A stretch of 54,681 nucleotides of DNA from Gammaproteobacteria bacterium (GTDB taxonomy: Bacteria > Pseudomonadota > Gammaproteobacteria > Eutrophobiales > Eutrophobiaceae): contig JANQJZ010000059.1 in NCBI GenBank assembly GCA_028281365.1, positions 1 to 54,681 of the forward strand, given 5' to 3'. The translations under genes were made by a program, and so were the position numbers. Below are positions 38,048 to 47,419 of this stretch, one piece after another (the stretch's first letter is position 1; every line of letters starts with the position of its first letter). The notes under the pieces were generated by a model. That model was not told where the DNA came from, ran no database searches, and saw only the letters and a list, made by a program, of their open reading frames with translations.

Positions 38048-38770
38048 ATGACTTTGAGACAGATAGTACTTGATACTGAAACAACTGGTCTTGAACCGAA
38101 ACAGGGGCACCGTATTATTGAGATTGGTTGTGTCGAGATAATCAATCGTCGCAAAACCGATAAACACTTTCATCAATATCTAAATCCCGAACGTGAAATA
38201 GAAGATGGTGCATTTGATGTGCATGGTATCAGTAATGAATTTCTTGCAGACAAACCAACCTTTGCTGATGTCGCACAGGATTTAATCGAGTTTATCCGTG
38301 ATAGTGAATTAATTATTCATAACGCACCGTTTGATGTCGGGTTCATTAATACAGAATTAAAACAACTCGGTAAACAATGGGGCAAGGTTGAAGATTACTG
38401 CACCATCAAAGATACCTTGATCATGGCACGCGAAAAACATCCGGGGCAAAAAAATAACCTGGATGCCTTATGCAAACGTTATGAGATAGATAATTCACAA
38501 CGTGACCTGCATGGTGCATTACTTGACGCGCAAATACTGTTGGATGTTTATCTGAAGATGACTGGTGGTCAAGAGGCTATGAGTTTTGATTCATTTAGTG
38601 ATCAACAAACAGCAGGACAAACACATGCAAAAGTATCAGACGCTAATCGAAAACCATTACGCGTTATCGAACCTAGCGAAGAAGAACTGGCAGCACACGA
38701 AAAGTATTTACAAAAAATAAAAGAAGAAAGTGGCGGTAAGTGTTTGTGGATTGATAGTGGGCACGAGTAA
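38048..38770 (+). CDS. dnaQ: DNA polymerase III epsilon subunit (3'-5' proofreading exonuclease)
   Basis: 240-aa DEDDh exonuclease. Exo I is Asp9-x-Glu11 in LDTETTGLE, Exo II lies in LIIHNAPFDVGF, and Exo III has HGALLDAQILLDVY. The C-terminal ~50 residues are a flexible linker with a clamp/alpha-binding region. It proofreads during chromosome replication. AGGA lies 4 nt before the ATG. Confidence 0.96.
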   Translation: MTLRQIVLDTETTGLEPKQGHRIIEIGCVEIINRRKTDKHFHQYLNPEREIEDGAFDVHGISNEFLADKPTFADVAQDLIEFIRDSELIIHNAPFDVGFINTELKQLGKQWGKVEDYCTIKDTLIMAREKHPGQKNNLDALCKRYEIDNSQRDLHGALLDAQILLDVYLKMTGGQEAMSFDSFSDQQTAGQTHAKVSDANRKPLRVIEPSEEELAAHEKYLQKIKEESGGKCLWIDSGHE

Positions 38771-38796
38771 TTTTTAAATCAGTTTTTTGCCTGATG

Positions 38797-38830
38797 GCGA
38801 GTCACTTTTCTTTAAAGAAAAGTAAGTCGC
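38797..38830. repeat. 17-bp inverted repeat between dnaQ and grxD
   Basis: gcgagtcacttttcttt is followed directly by its near-complement, with two mismatches and virtually no loop. It lies between convergent genes and has no T-run, so it is not a standard terminator. Very similar CACTTTTCTTT / AAAGAAAAGT inverted repeats are familiar in gammaproteobacterial intergenic regions. Confidence 0.6.
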
Positions 38831-38897
38831 TATGAAAGCGAAAAGCAAAGTTAAAAAGAATTTCGAGAGTAAGTTACCGAACAACTTTCAAAAAATA

Positions 38898-39215
38898 TTA
38901 TTCTTCAACTGCCTCTTTTGCCATTTTTTGTAATTCACCTTTTTCATAAAGGTCCATGACGATATCGCAGCCACCGATCAATTCTCCACTAATGAAAACT
39001 TGTGGAAAGGTGGGCCAGTTTGAATACTGTGGTAAGTTTTCACGCATTTCGGGTTGAGCCAAAACATCAACATAATTAAATTCAACTTCACAGGCCTTTA
39101 ACGCTTCTGCGGTTCGCATTGAAAAACCACATTGTGGGAAATCGGGTGACCCTTTCATAAATAATACGATCGGGTTACCTTCGACTGTATTTTTGATTTC
39201 TTCTATTATGTCCAT
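38898..39215 (-). CDS. grxD: Monothiol glutaredoxin Grx4
   Basis: 105-aa CGFS-type glutaredoxin; Cys29 lies in QCGFS. The glutathione-site segments NWPTFPQVFI and GGCDIVMDLY are present. Such proteins carry or sense 2Fe-2S clusters, often with BolA partners. It is monocistronic on the minus strand. The C-terminal end is short and acidic. Confidence 0.96.
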   Translation of the reverse strand: MDIIEEIKNTVEGNPIVLFMKGSPDFPQCGFSMRTAEALKACEVEFNYVDVLAQPEMRENLPQYSNWPTFPQVFISGELIGGCDIVMDLYEKGELQKMAKEAVEE

Positions 39216-39245
39216 TGTTATACCTCAAAATTAAGTAATTAATTG

Positions 39246-39297
39246 CGGCGGGTCGCTCCTGCGCGTCCTGCGCCTGCGACATTTGTGCCTCCTGCAC
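39246..39297. repeat. GC-rich hairpin cluster with TCCT loops
   Basis: Three small overlapping hairpins occur in 52 nt: cgc-TCCT-gcg (39254-39263), gcgc-gTCCT-gcgc (39261-39273), and gtgc-cTCCT-gcac (39285-39297). A gtcgc/gcgac pair (39252-39256 with 39276-39280) encloses the first two. It is far more GC-rich than its surroundings and sits in the gap between hyuB and grxD. Loop content links it to the other TCC hairpin loci. Confidence 0.5.
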
Positions 39298-39320
39298 TTC
39301 ATTATACAGAAAAGAATGTT

Positions 39321-40847
39321 TTAGTGACGGCCCCAACCGCCACCACCTGGTGTTTTGATAACCAAAGTATCACCGGGTTCCGCAGACAGTGAAGTTTTTG
39401 CAGATATGGGTTTACCGTTAAACAGGTTTTCTCCGGCTTTGCCTTTATTTCCTCCTGTAAGCCCCCAGGGACGATTTCTACGTCGCTCAGTGATAAGCGA
39501 CACTTCTGTTGGTTTGATAAATTGATAATGTCGAATAAGTCCATTACCGCCGTGATGCTTCCCTTTACCGCCTGAGTCATCACGTACACGATATGCTTTT
39601 ATATAAAGTGGAAATTGAGTCTCGACAACTTCGACCGGGGTATTAAGCGTATTGGTCATGTGTGTTTGTATTGCACTTAAGCCGGCTGTTTCAGTGTTAC
39701 CGCCCATGCCGCCACCCAATGTTTCATAATAACTCCAGTTATCAGAACCCATAGCGATATTATTCATACTGCCATGACTTGCTGCAGGAATCTTATCAGG
39801 TATAGCTTGTGCCAGTGCGCCCAATACGACATCAACGACACGTGTGCTGGTTTCGACATTTCCTGCGGCCACCGCAGCAGGATAGTTTGCATTTAATAAA
39901 CAACCTTCAGGCACTTTTAATGTAATCAGATCAAACGTGCCTGCACAGTCAGGAACATAAACAGGCATTAAACAACGAAAGCAATAATAAACAGCTGCTG
40001 CAGTGACCGGGATAGGGCAATTAATATTTCCTTCTACTTGTTTTGCAGTATTTGAAAAATCAACTGTGATCTTTCCGTCGTTTACATTAAGTGCACAATG
40101 TATGGCAATGTCTTTGGCATTAATACCGTCATCATCCATTACATCGGTAAAATGATAATCACCGTCCGGTAACTGACTAAATGTTGTTGCAGCAATACGC
40201 CGTGCATAGTCATTTAATTCATTCAAATAATCATCAAATTTAATGTCTTCACAAGATCGTATTAATTTAATTAATGCATCGATACCGTTTTTATTAACAC
40301 TAATTTGTGCCTTAAAGTCTGCAACAGCGATATCGGTATCACGTAGTTGTGAAATGATATTTTCAAGAACAGATTCGATGATCTGATCGCTTTCACAGAT
40401 CAATGCAGGAGAAATTATGATGCCTTCTTCGTCTAATGTTTTTGATATTGGCATTGATCCCGGTGTTTCTGAACCGATATCAGCATGGTGTGCACGATTA
40501 GCGACAAAGGCAGTTAATTTATTATTGAAAAATACCGGTGAAATAAAGGTCACATCCGGTAAGTGTGTGCCACCCATATACGGGTTATTCAGGATTAATG
40601 TATCACCTTTACGCCTTTCCCTTGCTTGTACGACATCTTTCATTGCGTAAGCCATACTGCCTAAATGAACAGGAATGTGTGCTGCCTGGGCGCATAAACG
40701 GCCATTGGTATCAAAAATAGCGCAGGAATAATCTAATCGGTCGCGGATATTGGGCGAAAAGGCGGTTTGCTTTAAAACGGCACCCATTTGTTCACAAATG
40801 GCGTTAATGCGACTCGTAAATAGGCCAAGTTCTATAGCATTTATCAT
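39321..40847 (-). CDS. Hydantoinase B / oxoprolinase beta-subunit family protein
   Basis: 508-aa HyuB-type protein. Family segments include NIRDRLDYSCAIFD, AQAAHIPVHLGSM, VANRAHHADIGSETPGSMP and GGGWG near the C-terminus. It normally works with HyuA, an ATP-dependent partner, to open hydantoin or 5-oxoproline rings. No hyuA gene is adjacent: the upstream neighbour is a divergent membrane protein and the downstream one is grxD. The partner must be encoded elsewhere or this subunit acts differently. Confidence 0.88.
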   Translation of the reverse strand: MINAIELGLFTSRINAICEQMGAVLKQTAFSPNIRDRLDYSCAIFDTNGRLCAQAAHIPVHLGSMAYAMKDVVQARERRKGDTLILNNPYMGGTHLPDVTFISPVFFNNKLTAFVANRAHHADIGSETPGSMPISKTLDEEGIIISPALICESDQIIESVLENIISQLRDTDIAVADFKAQISVNKNGIDALIKLIRSCEDIKFDDYLNELNDYARRIAATTFSQLPDGDYHFTDVMDDDGINAKDIAIHCALNVNDGKITVDFSNTAKQVEGNINCPIPVTAAAVYYCFRCLMPVYVPDCAGTFDLITLKVPEGCLLNANYPAAVAAGNVETSTRVVDVVLGALAQAIPDKIPAASHGSMNNIAMGSDNWSYYETLGGGMGGNTETAGLSAIQTHMTNTLNTPVEVVETQFPLYIKAYRVRDDSGGKGKHHGGNGLIRHYQFIKPTEVSLITERRRNRPWGLTGGNKGKAGENLFNGKPISAKTSLSAEPGDTLVIKTPGGGGWGRH

Positions 40848-40984
40848 TATTTAGACACTCTGAAATAAGGTGAATTGCAGTGTGAAAGAGATGAAAGCAG
40901 GCATAGACATAAGTATAATCCCCGCCATTGTATTATTTTGAATTAATTGAGCAGTATTTTTAAATCACAACTGGGGGTAAAAAC

Positions 40985-41569
40985 ATGAATCCACTGAAAT
41001 CAGTGCATGGCACGATTGCATTAGGGTTTGTTACAGCAATTGTAATCACATTATTAGTGGGTGACACAGCCCTGAATGGCTGGTCATTGGCCGTCTGGTT
41101 ACATGTCTTTTTTGGCATTATCTGGATTGGTTTATTGTATTATTTTAATTTTGTTCAGGTACCTGGAGTTGGAGCCGCTTTGGCTGATGAAGGTGGACCT
41201 GGTCCGGCAGCCATAAACAAATATATTGCACCACGTGCGTTATGGTGGTTTCGTTGGGGTGCATTAATGACCTGGTTAACCGGTGCAGCAGCGTTAGAAA
41301 TTATGGGCGTAGGTTTAAAGAATGCCTTCTTGTTGCAAGGTAATGGTCTAATCATTGGGATCGGTGCCTGGTTAGGTACGATCATGTTATTTAATGTTTG
41401 GGTTTTGATTTGGCCGAATCAGAAAAAAATACTGGGCATTGTTGAAGCCAGTGCTGATGAAATTGCTAAAAGTAAAAACATTGCGTTAATGGCATCGAGA
41501 ACCAATACATTTCTTTCCATACCCATGATTATGTGCATGGTAGGACAGGGACACGGTTTACCGCTTTAA
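40985..41569 (+). CDS. PuuD-like (urate hydroxylase N-terminal) membrane protein
   Basis: 194-aa membrane protein with about five hydrophobic segments. WLHVFFGIIWIGLLYYFNFVQ and PRALWWFRWGALMTWLTG resemble the membrane domain of the urate hydroxylase PuuD family. The C-terminal cytochrome c domain of full PuuD (no CxxCH) is absent, so it is a membrane-domain-only form. There are no purine catabolism genes nearby. The function is unknown. GGGGG lies 7 nt before the ATG. Confidence 0.7.
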   Translation: MNPLKSVHGTIALGFVTAIVITLLVGDTALNGWSLAVWLHVFFGIIWIGLLYYFNFVQVPGVGAALADEGGPGPAAINKYIAPRALWWFRWGALMTWLTGAAALEIMGVGLKNAFLLQGNGLIIGIGAWLGTIMLFNVWVLIWPNQKKILGIVEASADEIAKSKNIALMASRTNTFLSIPMIMCMVGQGHGLPL

Positions 41570-41594
41570 TTATTTAACTGGTATTATTTTTTAT

Positions 41595-41620
41595 AGCCCG
41601 GCTTAAGCCGGGCTTAATTA
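41595..41620. terminator. Terminator-like perfect palindrome after the PuuD-like gene
   Basis: The 20-nt perfect palindrome agcccggcttaagccgggct (41595-41614) is followed by an AT-rich TAATTATTT stretch. It lies 25 nt after the stop codon. The T-run is interrupted, so efficiency is uncertain. Confidence 0.65.
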
Positions 41621-41631
41621 TTTATAGGGAA

Positions 41632-41773
41632 GTAATGTATGCCGCGGGTGCAGGACGACATACATGGACGAATTAGTATCGCGTGAGGTACGACTGCATG
41701 GATGCAGGAGATAGAACGAATCAGGAGATAGAGTCGAGGATGCCATTAGCGATTGCACAAGAGCGGCGATTTT
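41632..41773. repeat. Dispersed repeat, long copy B, with TGGA-loop hairpin
   Basis: It begins with a 24-nt block identical to 3321-3344 and ends with a block identical to 3352-3363. The ~105 nt between are missing from copy A. Internal structure includes atgtatg/catacat (41635-41641 with 41659-41665, loop containing AGGA) and ctgca-TGGA-tgcag (41694-41707). The argD frame runs open into it from 41753, but that extension is not considered coding. Confidence 0.7.
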
Positions 41774-41815
41774 AGGCTCTTATTAATAAATGGCTTTTTA
41801 GGTAAATGTAAATAC

Positions 41816-42988
41816 ATGAGTAATGTTTTAATGTCGAATTATCAACCTTTGTCTGTTGAATTTGAAAGTGGGTCTGGCGCCTGGCTTATTGATTCAAAGC
41901 AACAACGGTATCTGGATGCACTCAGTGGTATTGCTGTGTGTGGTCTTGGGCATGCTCATCCACAAGTACAATCTGCGATTTCCGATCAGGCTGCTAATTT
42001 AATTCATACGTCAAACCTGTATCGAATTCCTTTACAGGAACAACTTGCAGAAAAATTAGTTAAACATTCCGGAATGGATAAAGTTTTTTTTGGTAACTCA
42101 GGTGCTGAGGCTAACGAAGCTGCAATTAAATTGGCACGTCTATATGCAAATAACAATAAGATCAGTAACCCTGTAATTGTTGTTATGGAAAAGAGTTTTC
42201 ATGGTCGCACTATGGCGACTTTAAGTGCAACTGGCAGTGAAAGAGTTCATAAAGGGTTTGACCCATTGGTACAAGGATTCAAACATATTCCTTATAACGA
42301 TATTGATGCATTAAGGAGTCTTGCTAATCAAGACCTGAATATTGTTGCCGTGATGGTGGAACCTATCCTGGGAGAAGGTGGTGTTGTCGTACCAGACGAA
42401 GGATATCTCTCAGCGATTAGATTGTTTTGTGATGAAAATAATTGTTTGATGATCGTCGATGAGATTCAAACAGGCATGTGTCGAACAGGAAAATGGTTTG
42501 CGTTTCAACATGAAAATATTCAACCTGATATCATAACCCTGGCCAAGGCATTAGCTAATGGAGTTCCAATAGGGGCTTGTTTAGCCAGGGGCCAGGCTGC
42601 AGAATTATTTCAACCGGGAAGTCATGGATCTACATTTGGCGGCAATCCATTAGCATCAAGAGCTGCATTAGCTGTGATTGACGTGCTGGAAAAGGAAAAA
42701 CTTGATAAACATGCTGGAGAAATGGGCCAACATTTAATAAACGGATTTAAACAGGCATTAGATGGACAAGCGGGTATTAGAAACATTCGGGGAAAGGGAC
42801 TAATGCTGGGTATAGAGCTTGAACAGGATTGTACTGACCTGGTTGCAAAAGCATTGAATGAAAAATTATTGATTAATGTTACCTCAGGTAATGTTATTCG
42901 TCTTTTACCACCATTAATCCTGACAAAAGATGAAGCAGACCAGATTATTTTCAAATTAAGTATATTGATTAAGAATTATTTGGATTAA
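41816..42988 (+). CDS. argD: Acetylornithine aminotransferase
   Basis: 390-aa class III PLP aminotransferase of arginine synthesis (may also serve as succinyldiaminopimelate aminotransferase). FFGNSGAEANEAAIKLAR and FHGRTMATLSATGS are PLP-site segments. The Schiff-base Lys lies in TLAKALANGVPIGA, and the catalytic Asp lies in IVDEIQTGMCRTG. The start at 41816 is chosen because the longer frame (from 41753) would begin inside a dispersed repeat. argF follows after 6 nt, forming an argDF pair. Confidence 0.95.
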   Translation: MSNVLMSNYQPLSVEFESGSGAWLIDSKQQRYLDALSGIAVCGLGHAHPQVQSAISDQAANLIHTSNLYRIPLQEQLAEKLVKHSGMDKVFFGNSGAEANEAAIKLARLYANNNKISNPVIVVMEKSFHGRTMATLSATGSERVHKGFDPLVQGFKHIPYNDIDALRSLANQDLNIVAVMVEPILGEGGVVVPDEGYLSAIRLFCDENNCLMIVDEIQTGMCRTGKWFAFQHENIQPDIITLAKALANGVPIGACLARGQAAELFQPGSHGSTFGGNPLASRAALAVIDVLEKEKLDKHAGEMGQHLINGFKQALDGQAGIRNIRGKGLMLGIELEQDCTDLVAKALNEKLLINVTSGNVIRLLPPLILTKDEADQIIFKLSILIKNYLD

Positions 42989-42994
42989 CCTAAA

Positions 42995-43897
42995 ATGAAG
43001 CCAAGACATTTTTTAACATTGGATAGTTTAACGCATGATGAATTGTTATCGATCATCAGTCGGGCACTGGAACTTAAAGAACAGTTTAAAAATAAAAGTT
43101 ATGAACCCACACTGGCGAATAAAGTGTTGGGTATGATCTTTGAAAAGTCTTCAACCCGAACGCGTGTTTCATTCGAAGCAGGTATGGCACAATTGGGTGG
43201 ACACGCAATCTATCTTGCACCAACCGGTACACAGATAGGCCGTGGTGAACCTATTCAGGATACAGCAAGGGTGTTATCAAGAATGGTAGATTGTGTCATG
43301 TTGAGGACCTTTGAGCATGAACGTATAGAGACCTTTGCAGAATATTCCGATGTACCCGTGATTAACGGTTTATCCGACAGTTTTCATCCCTGTCAGTTGT
43401 TAGCGGATATGCTGACTTATATGGAACTGCGTGGTTCTATCGAAGGTAAAAAAGTCGTGTGGTTAGGTGATGGTAATAATATGTGTCATTCTTACATGAA
43501 TGCAGCCAGGATTTTTGATTTTCAATTATCGATCGCATGTCCGGAAGGGTTTGATCCCGATGCTGAAATTCTGGCATCAACAAAAGGGCATGTTGTAATT
43601 GAACGAGAACCCGAAACAGCAGCTAAAAGTGCAGATCTTGTTGTTACAGATGTATGGGCTAGCATGGGGCAGGAAGATGAACAGGCACAACGAATAGAAA
43701 AGTTTGCTAAATATCAGGTCAATACTGATTTAATGGAATGTGCAAACGATGATGCTTTGTTTATGCATTGTTTACCTGCACACCGTGGTGAAGAAGTTTC
43801 AGAAGCTATTCTCGAAGGACCACAAAGTGTCGTGTGGGAAGAAGCAGGGAATCGACTTCATTCCCAAAAAGCACTACTAGAATTTTTACTACTTTAA
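42995..43897 (+). CDS. argF: Ornithine carbamoyltransferase
   Basis: 300-aa enzyme that makes citrulline from ornithine and carbamoyl phosphate. The carbamoyl-phosphate motif SSTRTR, the segment [14 protein letters not shown], and the ornithine motif [12 protein letters not shown] are all present. The length is that of anabolic OTCases. It is coupled to argD upstream. The neighbour downstream is a 212-nt gap with hairpins. Confidence 0.97.
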   Translation: MKPRHFLTLDSLTHDELLSIISRALELKEQFKNKSYEPTLANKVLGMIFEKSSTRTRVSFEAGMAQLGGHAIYLAPTGTQIGRGEPIQDTARVLSRMVDCVMLRTFEHERIETFAEYSDVPVINGLSDSFHPCQLLADMLTYMELRGSIEGKKVVWLGDGNNMCHSYMNAARIFDFQLSIACPEGFDPDAEILASTKGHVVIEREPETAAKSADLVVTDVWASMGQEDEQAQRIEKFAKYQVNTDLMECANDDALFMHCLPAHRGEEVSEAILEGPQSVVWEEAGNRLHSQKALLEFLLL

Positions 43898-43915
43898 AAA
43901 TGTACTTTTTTGTTT

Positions 43916-44058
43916 ACCTCATCCATGAGGTTCATCCCTTCGGGGCAAAAACTCAAAATCACTCCAGGCGATTTTGTCGCAATTATCGTATCATTCTGCT
44001 TTTTGTACTTATGTACATGGATGTATTGTATGCTGGTTTTGCAGGAGCAAAAGCCAGC
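43916..44058. repeat. Chain of TCC/GGA-loop hairpins between argF and surE
   Basis: Hairpins in order: 43916-43931 (acctca/tgaggt, loop TCCA); 43936-43945 (ccc-TTCG-ggg, a UUCG tetraloop); 43955-43975 (aaaatc/gatttt with one mismatch and an inner C-G pair, loop TCCAG); 44014-44025 (taca/tgta, loop TGGA); 44032-44058 (gctggttttgc with its complement and one bulge, loop AGGA). Short ORFs on both strands overlap here but show no family features. It fills most of the 212-nt gap. Confidence 0.65.
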
Positions 44059-44109
44059 CACGAAAAAATTACTATTTTTAAAAATTCTTTTTGCTAATCG
44101 ATTTTTTGT

Positions 44110-44859
44110 ATGCATTTTTTATTAAGTAACGATGATGGCTATCAAGCGCCGGGGCTTGCCGCTTTAGCAAATACGCTTGTTGATTTTGGCAAGGTTACTG
44201 TTGTAGCACCAGACAGAGATCGCAGTGGTGCCAGTAATTCTTTAACACTTGATGTCCCCTTACATGTAAAACAGGATAATCGCGGCTTTATGTATGTTAA
44301 TGGTACCCCTACAGATTGTGTGCATCTTGCGATTACCGGATTACTGGAAGAAGAACCTGACATGGTCATCAGTGGTATAAATTCGGGTGCGAATCTGGGT
44401 GATGATGTTTTGTATTCAGGTACTGTGGCTGCTGCTATGGAAGGCAGATTTTTAGGTTGTCCTGCGATTGCATTTTCTCTCGCCGGTGAAAGGCCTGAAG
44501 ACTTTTCCGTCGCTATTGAAGTTGCAACCCGGATAATTAAAAACGTAATAGATAAACCATTAGATAATGATGTTTTACTTAATGTTAATATCCCTGATGT
44601 CAAACAGGAGCAAATTGCAGGATTTGTTACAACACGACTTGGTAATCGTCATAAATCAGAACCAGCTCAGGAAACGTCAGATCCAAAAGGCAGGAAGGTT
44701 TATTGGGTTGGGCCTGTTGGGCCTGAACAAGATGCAGGAGAGGGCACGGATTTTCATGCGATTCGATCTAACAAGGTGTCAATTACGCCCATGCAGGTCG
44801 ATTTAACGAGACATAATGCTCTGCAACAGATGTCTAATTGGATTAAGGGTATTTCCTGA
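44110..44859 (+). CDS. surE: 5'/3'-nucleotidase SurE
   Basis: 249-aa survival protein, a metal-dependent nucleotidase acting on nucleoside monophosphates. The metal site DD lies in LLSNDDGYQAPG. ISGINSGANLGDDVLYSGTV is the second family motif. The gene overlaps pcm in TGATG, the usual translational coupling of the stationary-phase surE-pcm-nlpD-rpoS cluster. Confidence 0.96.
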   Translation: MHFLLSNDDGYQAPGLAALANTLVDFGKVTVVAPDRDRSGASNSLTLDVPLHVKQDNRGFMYVNGTPTDCVHLAITGLLEEEPDMVISGINSGANLGDDVLYSGTVAAAMEGRFLGCPAIAFSLAGERPEDFSVAIEVATRIIKNVIDKPLDNDVLLNVNIPDVKQEQIAGFVTTRLGNRHKSEPAQETSDPKGRKVYWVGPVGPEQDAGEGTDFHAIRSNKVSITPMQVDLTRHNALQQMSNWIKGIS

Positions 44860-45521
44860 TGATTGATCATAATGGTATTGGTATGACTTCACAGCGGACA
44901 CGGGATCGTCTTGCCAATACATTGATCGATATGGGTATCGAATCAGATGTGGTACTTGATGCCATTCGGTCAACTCCACGCCATCTTTTTGTTGATGAAG
45001 CCCTGGCAAGCCGCGCTTATGAAAACACGGCATTACCCATTGGTTATAGCCAAACAATTTCACAGCCTTATATTGTCGCGAAAATGACTGAGGCATTAAT
45101 ACAGGACAAACAACTTAACAGTGTACTGGAAGTCGGTACCGGTTGTGGTTATCAAACGGCCATTATGGCGCAGTTTGCCCACCGTGTTTATACGATTGAA
45201 CGTATTAATGGATTACTTATAAAGGCACGTGAACGTTTTCAAAAATTGGGTTACCACAATATACGAAGCAAACATGCAGACGGTAATATCGGCTGGTCAG
45301 TACATGCACCATTTGATGGCATTATTGTCGCAGCAGCGCCAATTGGTGTTCCTGATGCGCTACGTGAACAATTATCAATCGGTGGTCGTCTGGTTATACC
45401 GGTTGGTAAATCAGGTGATCAGAAATTATTATTGATTACCCGTACTGAAGATGGTTACGAAGAAGAATACATTGATTCAGTCAGTTTTGTTCCAATGCTC
45501 GGTGGCATAGATATGAAATAA
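44859..45521 (+). CDS. pcm: Protein-L-isoaspartate O-methyltransferase
   Basis: 220-aa repair enzyme that methylates isoaspartyl residues in aged proteins. The substrate motif SQTISQPYIVA and SAM motif I LEVGTGCGYQTAIMA are intact, as is FDGIIVAAAP. It is the canonical pcm by sequence and context, in contrast to the PIMT-like gene at 17605. It overlaps surE and precedes nlpD by 10 nt. Confidence 0.96.
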   Translation: MIDHNGIGMTSQRTRDRLANTLIDMGIESDVVLDAIRSTPRHLFVDEALASRAYENTALPIGYSQTISQPYIVAKMTEALIQDKQLNSVLEVGTGCGYQTAIMAQFAHRVYTIERINGLLIKARERFQKLGYHNIRSKHADGNIGWSVHAPFDGIIVAAAPIGVPDALREQLSIGGRLVIPVGKSGDQKLLLITRTEDGYEEEYIDSVSFVPMLGGIDMK

Positions 45522-45531
45522 AATTTGCATA

Positions 45532-46395
45532 ATGACTCATCGCATTTACACAATTTTTTCTATCATTATTATTCTGTTTCTCTATGGTTGTGCAAGTACA
45601 GGTGTTGCACCAGTTGCAAACCGTGATGAAGTTAAGGAAAAAAAACCGACTTCGACACAGCGTGGGACTGCGGTACAAACTCAAGCTAAAAAAAGCACTT
45701 CCAGACAGGAACAAAATAAAAGCGGTTACCATATTGTTGAACAAGGCGACACCTTGTATTCAATTGCCTGGCGTTATAATTTTGATTACAAGGAGGTTGC
45801 AAACTGGAACCGGATTAAATCGCCATATACGATTTTCCCCGGCCAGTTTATTCGTTTAAAACCCATTGCTAAAAAGAAAGGCGTCGCATTAAAGTCCGAA
45901 CCAATAAAAAAGGAAAAAATACCGAAAGTTGAACCAAAACCAAAGCCTCAGGTAAAACCTGTTCAAAAAAAGCAATCAGCCAGTACTAAAAAATCGGCAC
46001 CAAAACCTGTGTCGGCTAAAGGCCCGATAAAGTGGTCATGGCCAACCAGGGGGAAACTGGTTAAATCAAATTCTCCTACATCTAAAAAAGGGATCGATAT
46101 TTCAGGTCAAAACGGACAGATCATAAAAGCGGCGGCTGCAGGTGAAGTTGTGTACAGTGGTAGTGGACTTCTGGGCTATGGAAAGCTTATTATCATCAAA
46201 CATAATGATACGTTTTTAAGCGCCTATGCGTATAACAGTAAACTTTTGGTCAAGGAAGGCGATAACGTGACCATTGGACAAAGCATCTCCCAGATGGGTC
46301 AGGATCATACGGGTCGAAGTGTTTTGCATTTTGAAATACGGAAAAATGGAAAACCTGTAGATCCCGCCAAGCATCTTCCTAAATTACGTACCTGA
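45532..46395 (+). CDS. nlpD: NlpD-type LysM/LytM lipoprotein
   Basis: 287-aa lipoprotein with signal peptide and lipobox LYGC (Cys at residue 20). A LysM domain (about residues 64-108) binds peptidoglycan, followed by a Lys/Pro-rich linker and a LytM domain (about 165-285). The zinc ligands are degenerate: SAYAYN replaces SAYAHN and the first His is absent (KKGIDISG). As in E. coli NlpD, it probably activates an amidase (AmiC) rather than cutting wall itself. An rpoS promoter commonly lies inside nlpD; none was verified here. Confidence 0.93.
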   Translation: MTHRIYTIFSIIIILFLYGCASTGVAPVANRDEVKEKKPTSTQRGTAVQTQAKKSTSRQEQNKSGYHIVEQGDTLYSIAWRYNFDYKEVANWNRIKSPYTIFPGQFIRLKPIAKKKGVALKSEPIKKEKIPKVEPKPKPQVKPVQKKQSASTKKSAPKPVSAKGPIKWSWPTRGKLVKSNSPTSKKGIDISGQNGQIIKAAAAGEVVYSGSGLLGYGKLIIIKHNDTFLSAYAYNSKLLVKEGDNVTIGQSISQMGQDHTGRSVLHFEIRKNGKPVDPAKHLPKLRT

Positions 46396-46402
46396 ATTCT
46401 TA

Positions 46403-47419
46403 ATGATAGACGATACTCCAAGCAAAGATTCTGAAGAAACAGAGTTAAATTCCGATGAAATGGTGGATGCTTCTGATGATGAATTAGAAGAGTTGCAGTC
46501 TGACAATGAAGTAGAAAACGGTATTGCAGAACGCACAAAAGAAATTAAAAAAAATACAGACACAGACTCTATTTCTTCCGGTGATTTGGACGCGACACGC
46601 TTATATCTTAATGAAATAGGTTTTTCACCATTATTAACTGCTGAAGAAGAGGTCTATTTTGCACGTAAGGCATTAAAGGGAGACGAAAGTGCCAGACAGC
46701 GCATGATAGAGAGTAATTTGCGCCTGGTCGTAAAGATAGCACGTTTATATATGAATCGCGGCCTGGCGTTACTTGATTTAATCGAAGAAGGTAATCTGGG
46801 ACTCATTCGGGCGGTTGAAAAATTTGATCCTGAAAAAGGTTTCCGTTTCTCTACCTATGCTACATGGTGGATCAGACAAACCATAGAACGGGCATTAATG
46901 AATCAAACACGTACGGTTAGATTACCAATTCACGTTGTTAAAGAGATTAATATCTATCTGCGTGCAGCAAGAAAACTGGCGCAAACTCTGGATCGGGAAC
47001 CGAGCCCGGAAGATGTTGCCGAGATGCTTGATCAACCCATTGATGTTGTTAAAAAGATGCTTGGACTAAATGAACGGGTCACTTCTGTGGACTCACCGAG
47101 TCCTTATGATTCGGAAAAGACCTTACTTGATACGCTACCTGATGAACAGAATCCTGATCCGGCATTGTTGCTACAAAATAGTGATGTCCAACAACACATT
47201 GATACCTGGTTGGGCTTATTGAGTGAAAAACAATGTGCCGTTGTTGAAAGAAGGTTCGGGCTACATGGGAGAGAGGTCGCAACCCTTGAGGAAATCGGGA
47301 ATGAATTAGGTGTTACCAGGGAACGTGTACGACAAATTCAGATTGAAGCCATTAAACGGTTACGCCAGATACTTCAACGTGAAGGATTTTCGCTTGATAC
47401 ATTACATATGGAAAACTAG
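46403..47419 (+). CDS. rpoS: RNA polymerase sigma factor RpoS
   Basis: 338-aa stationary-phase/general stress sigma factor. Region 1.2 has [16 protein letters not shown]. Region 2 has [22 protein letters not shown] and [19 protein letters not shown]. Region 3 has [12 protein letters not shown], and region 4 is the [22 protein letters not shown]. The N-terminal 60 residues are acidic. It lies 7 nt after nlpD in the conserved cluster. Its stop codon TAG sits in a CTAG palindrome shared with the convergent next gene's stop. Confidence 0.97.
   Translation: MIDDTPSKDSEETELNSDEMVDASDDELEELQSDNEVENGIAERTKEIKKNTDTDSISSGDLDATRLYLNEIGFSPLLTAEEEVYFARKALKGDESARQRMIESNLRLVVKIARLYMNRGLALLDLIEEGNLGLIRAVEKFDPEKGFRFSTYATWWIRQTIERALMNQTRTVRLPIHVVKEINIYLRAARKLAQTLDREPSPEDVAEMLDQPIDVVKKMLGLNERVTSVDSPSPYDSEKTLLDTLPDEQNPDPALLLQNSDVQQHIDTWLGLLSEKQCAVVERRFGLHGREVATLEEIGNELGVTRERVRQIQIEAIKRLRQILQREGFSLDTLHMEN

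Noticed and set aside
41008-41024. TGGCACGATTGCA inside the PuuD-like gene
   Set aside because: GG and GC are too close for a sigma-54 promoter, and it is within the coding start.
41753-41815. N-terminal extension of argD
   Set aside because: It would start inside a dispersed repeat and has no counterpart in ArgD proteins; the ATG at 41816 fits better.
43834-44125. Short ORFs on both strands between argF and surE
   Set aside because: They run through the hairpin chain, overlap each other in several frames, and show no family motifs or good ribosome-binding sites.
44142-44603. 153-aa minus-strand ORF opposite surE
   Set aside because: It lies wholly opposite a well-supported surE and has no recognizable motif.
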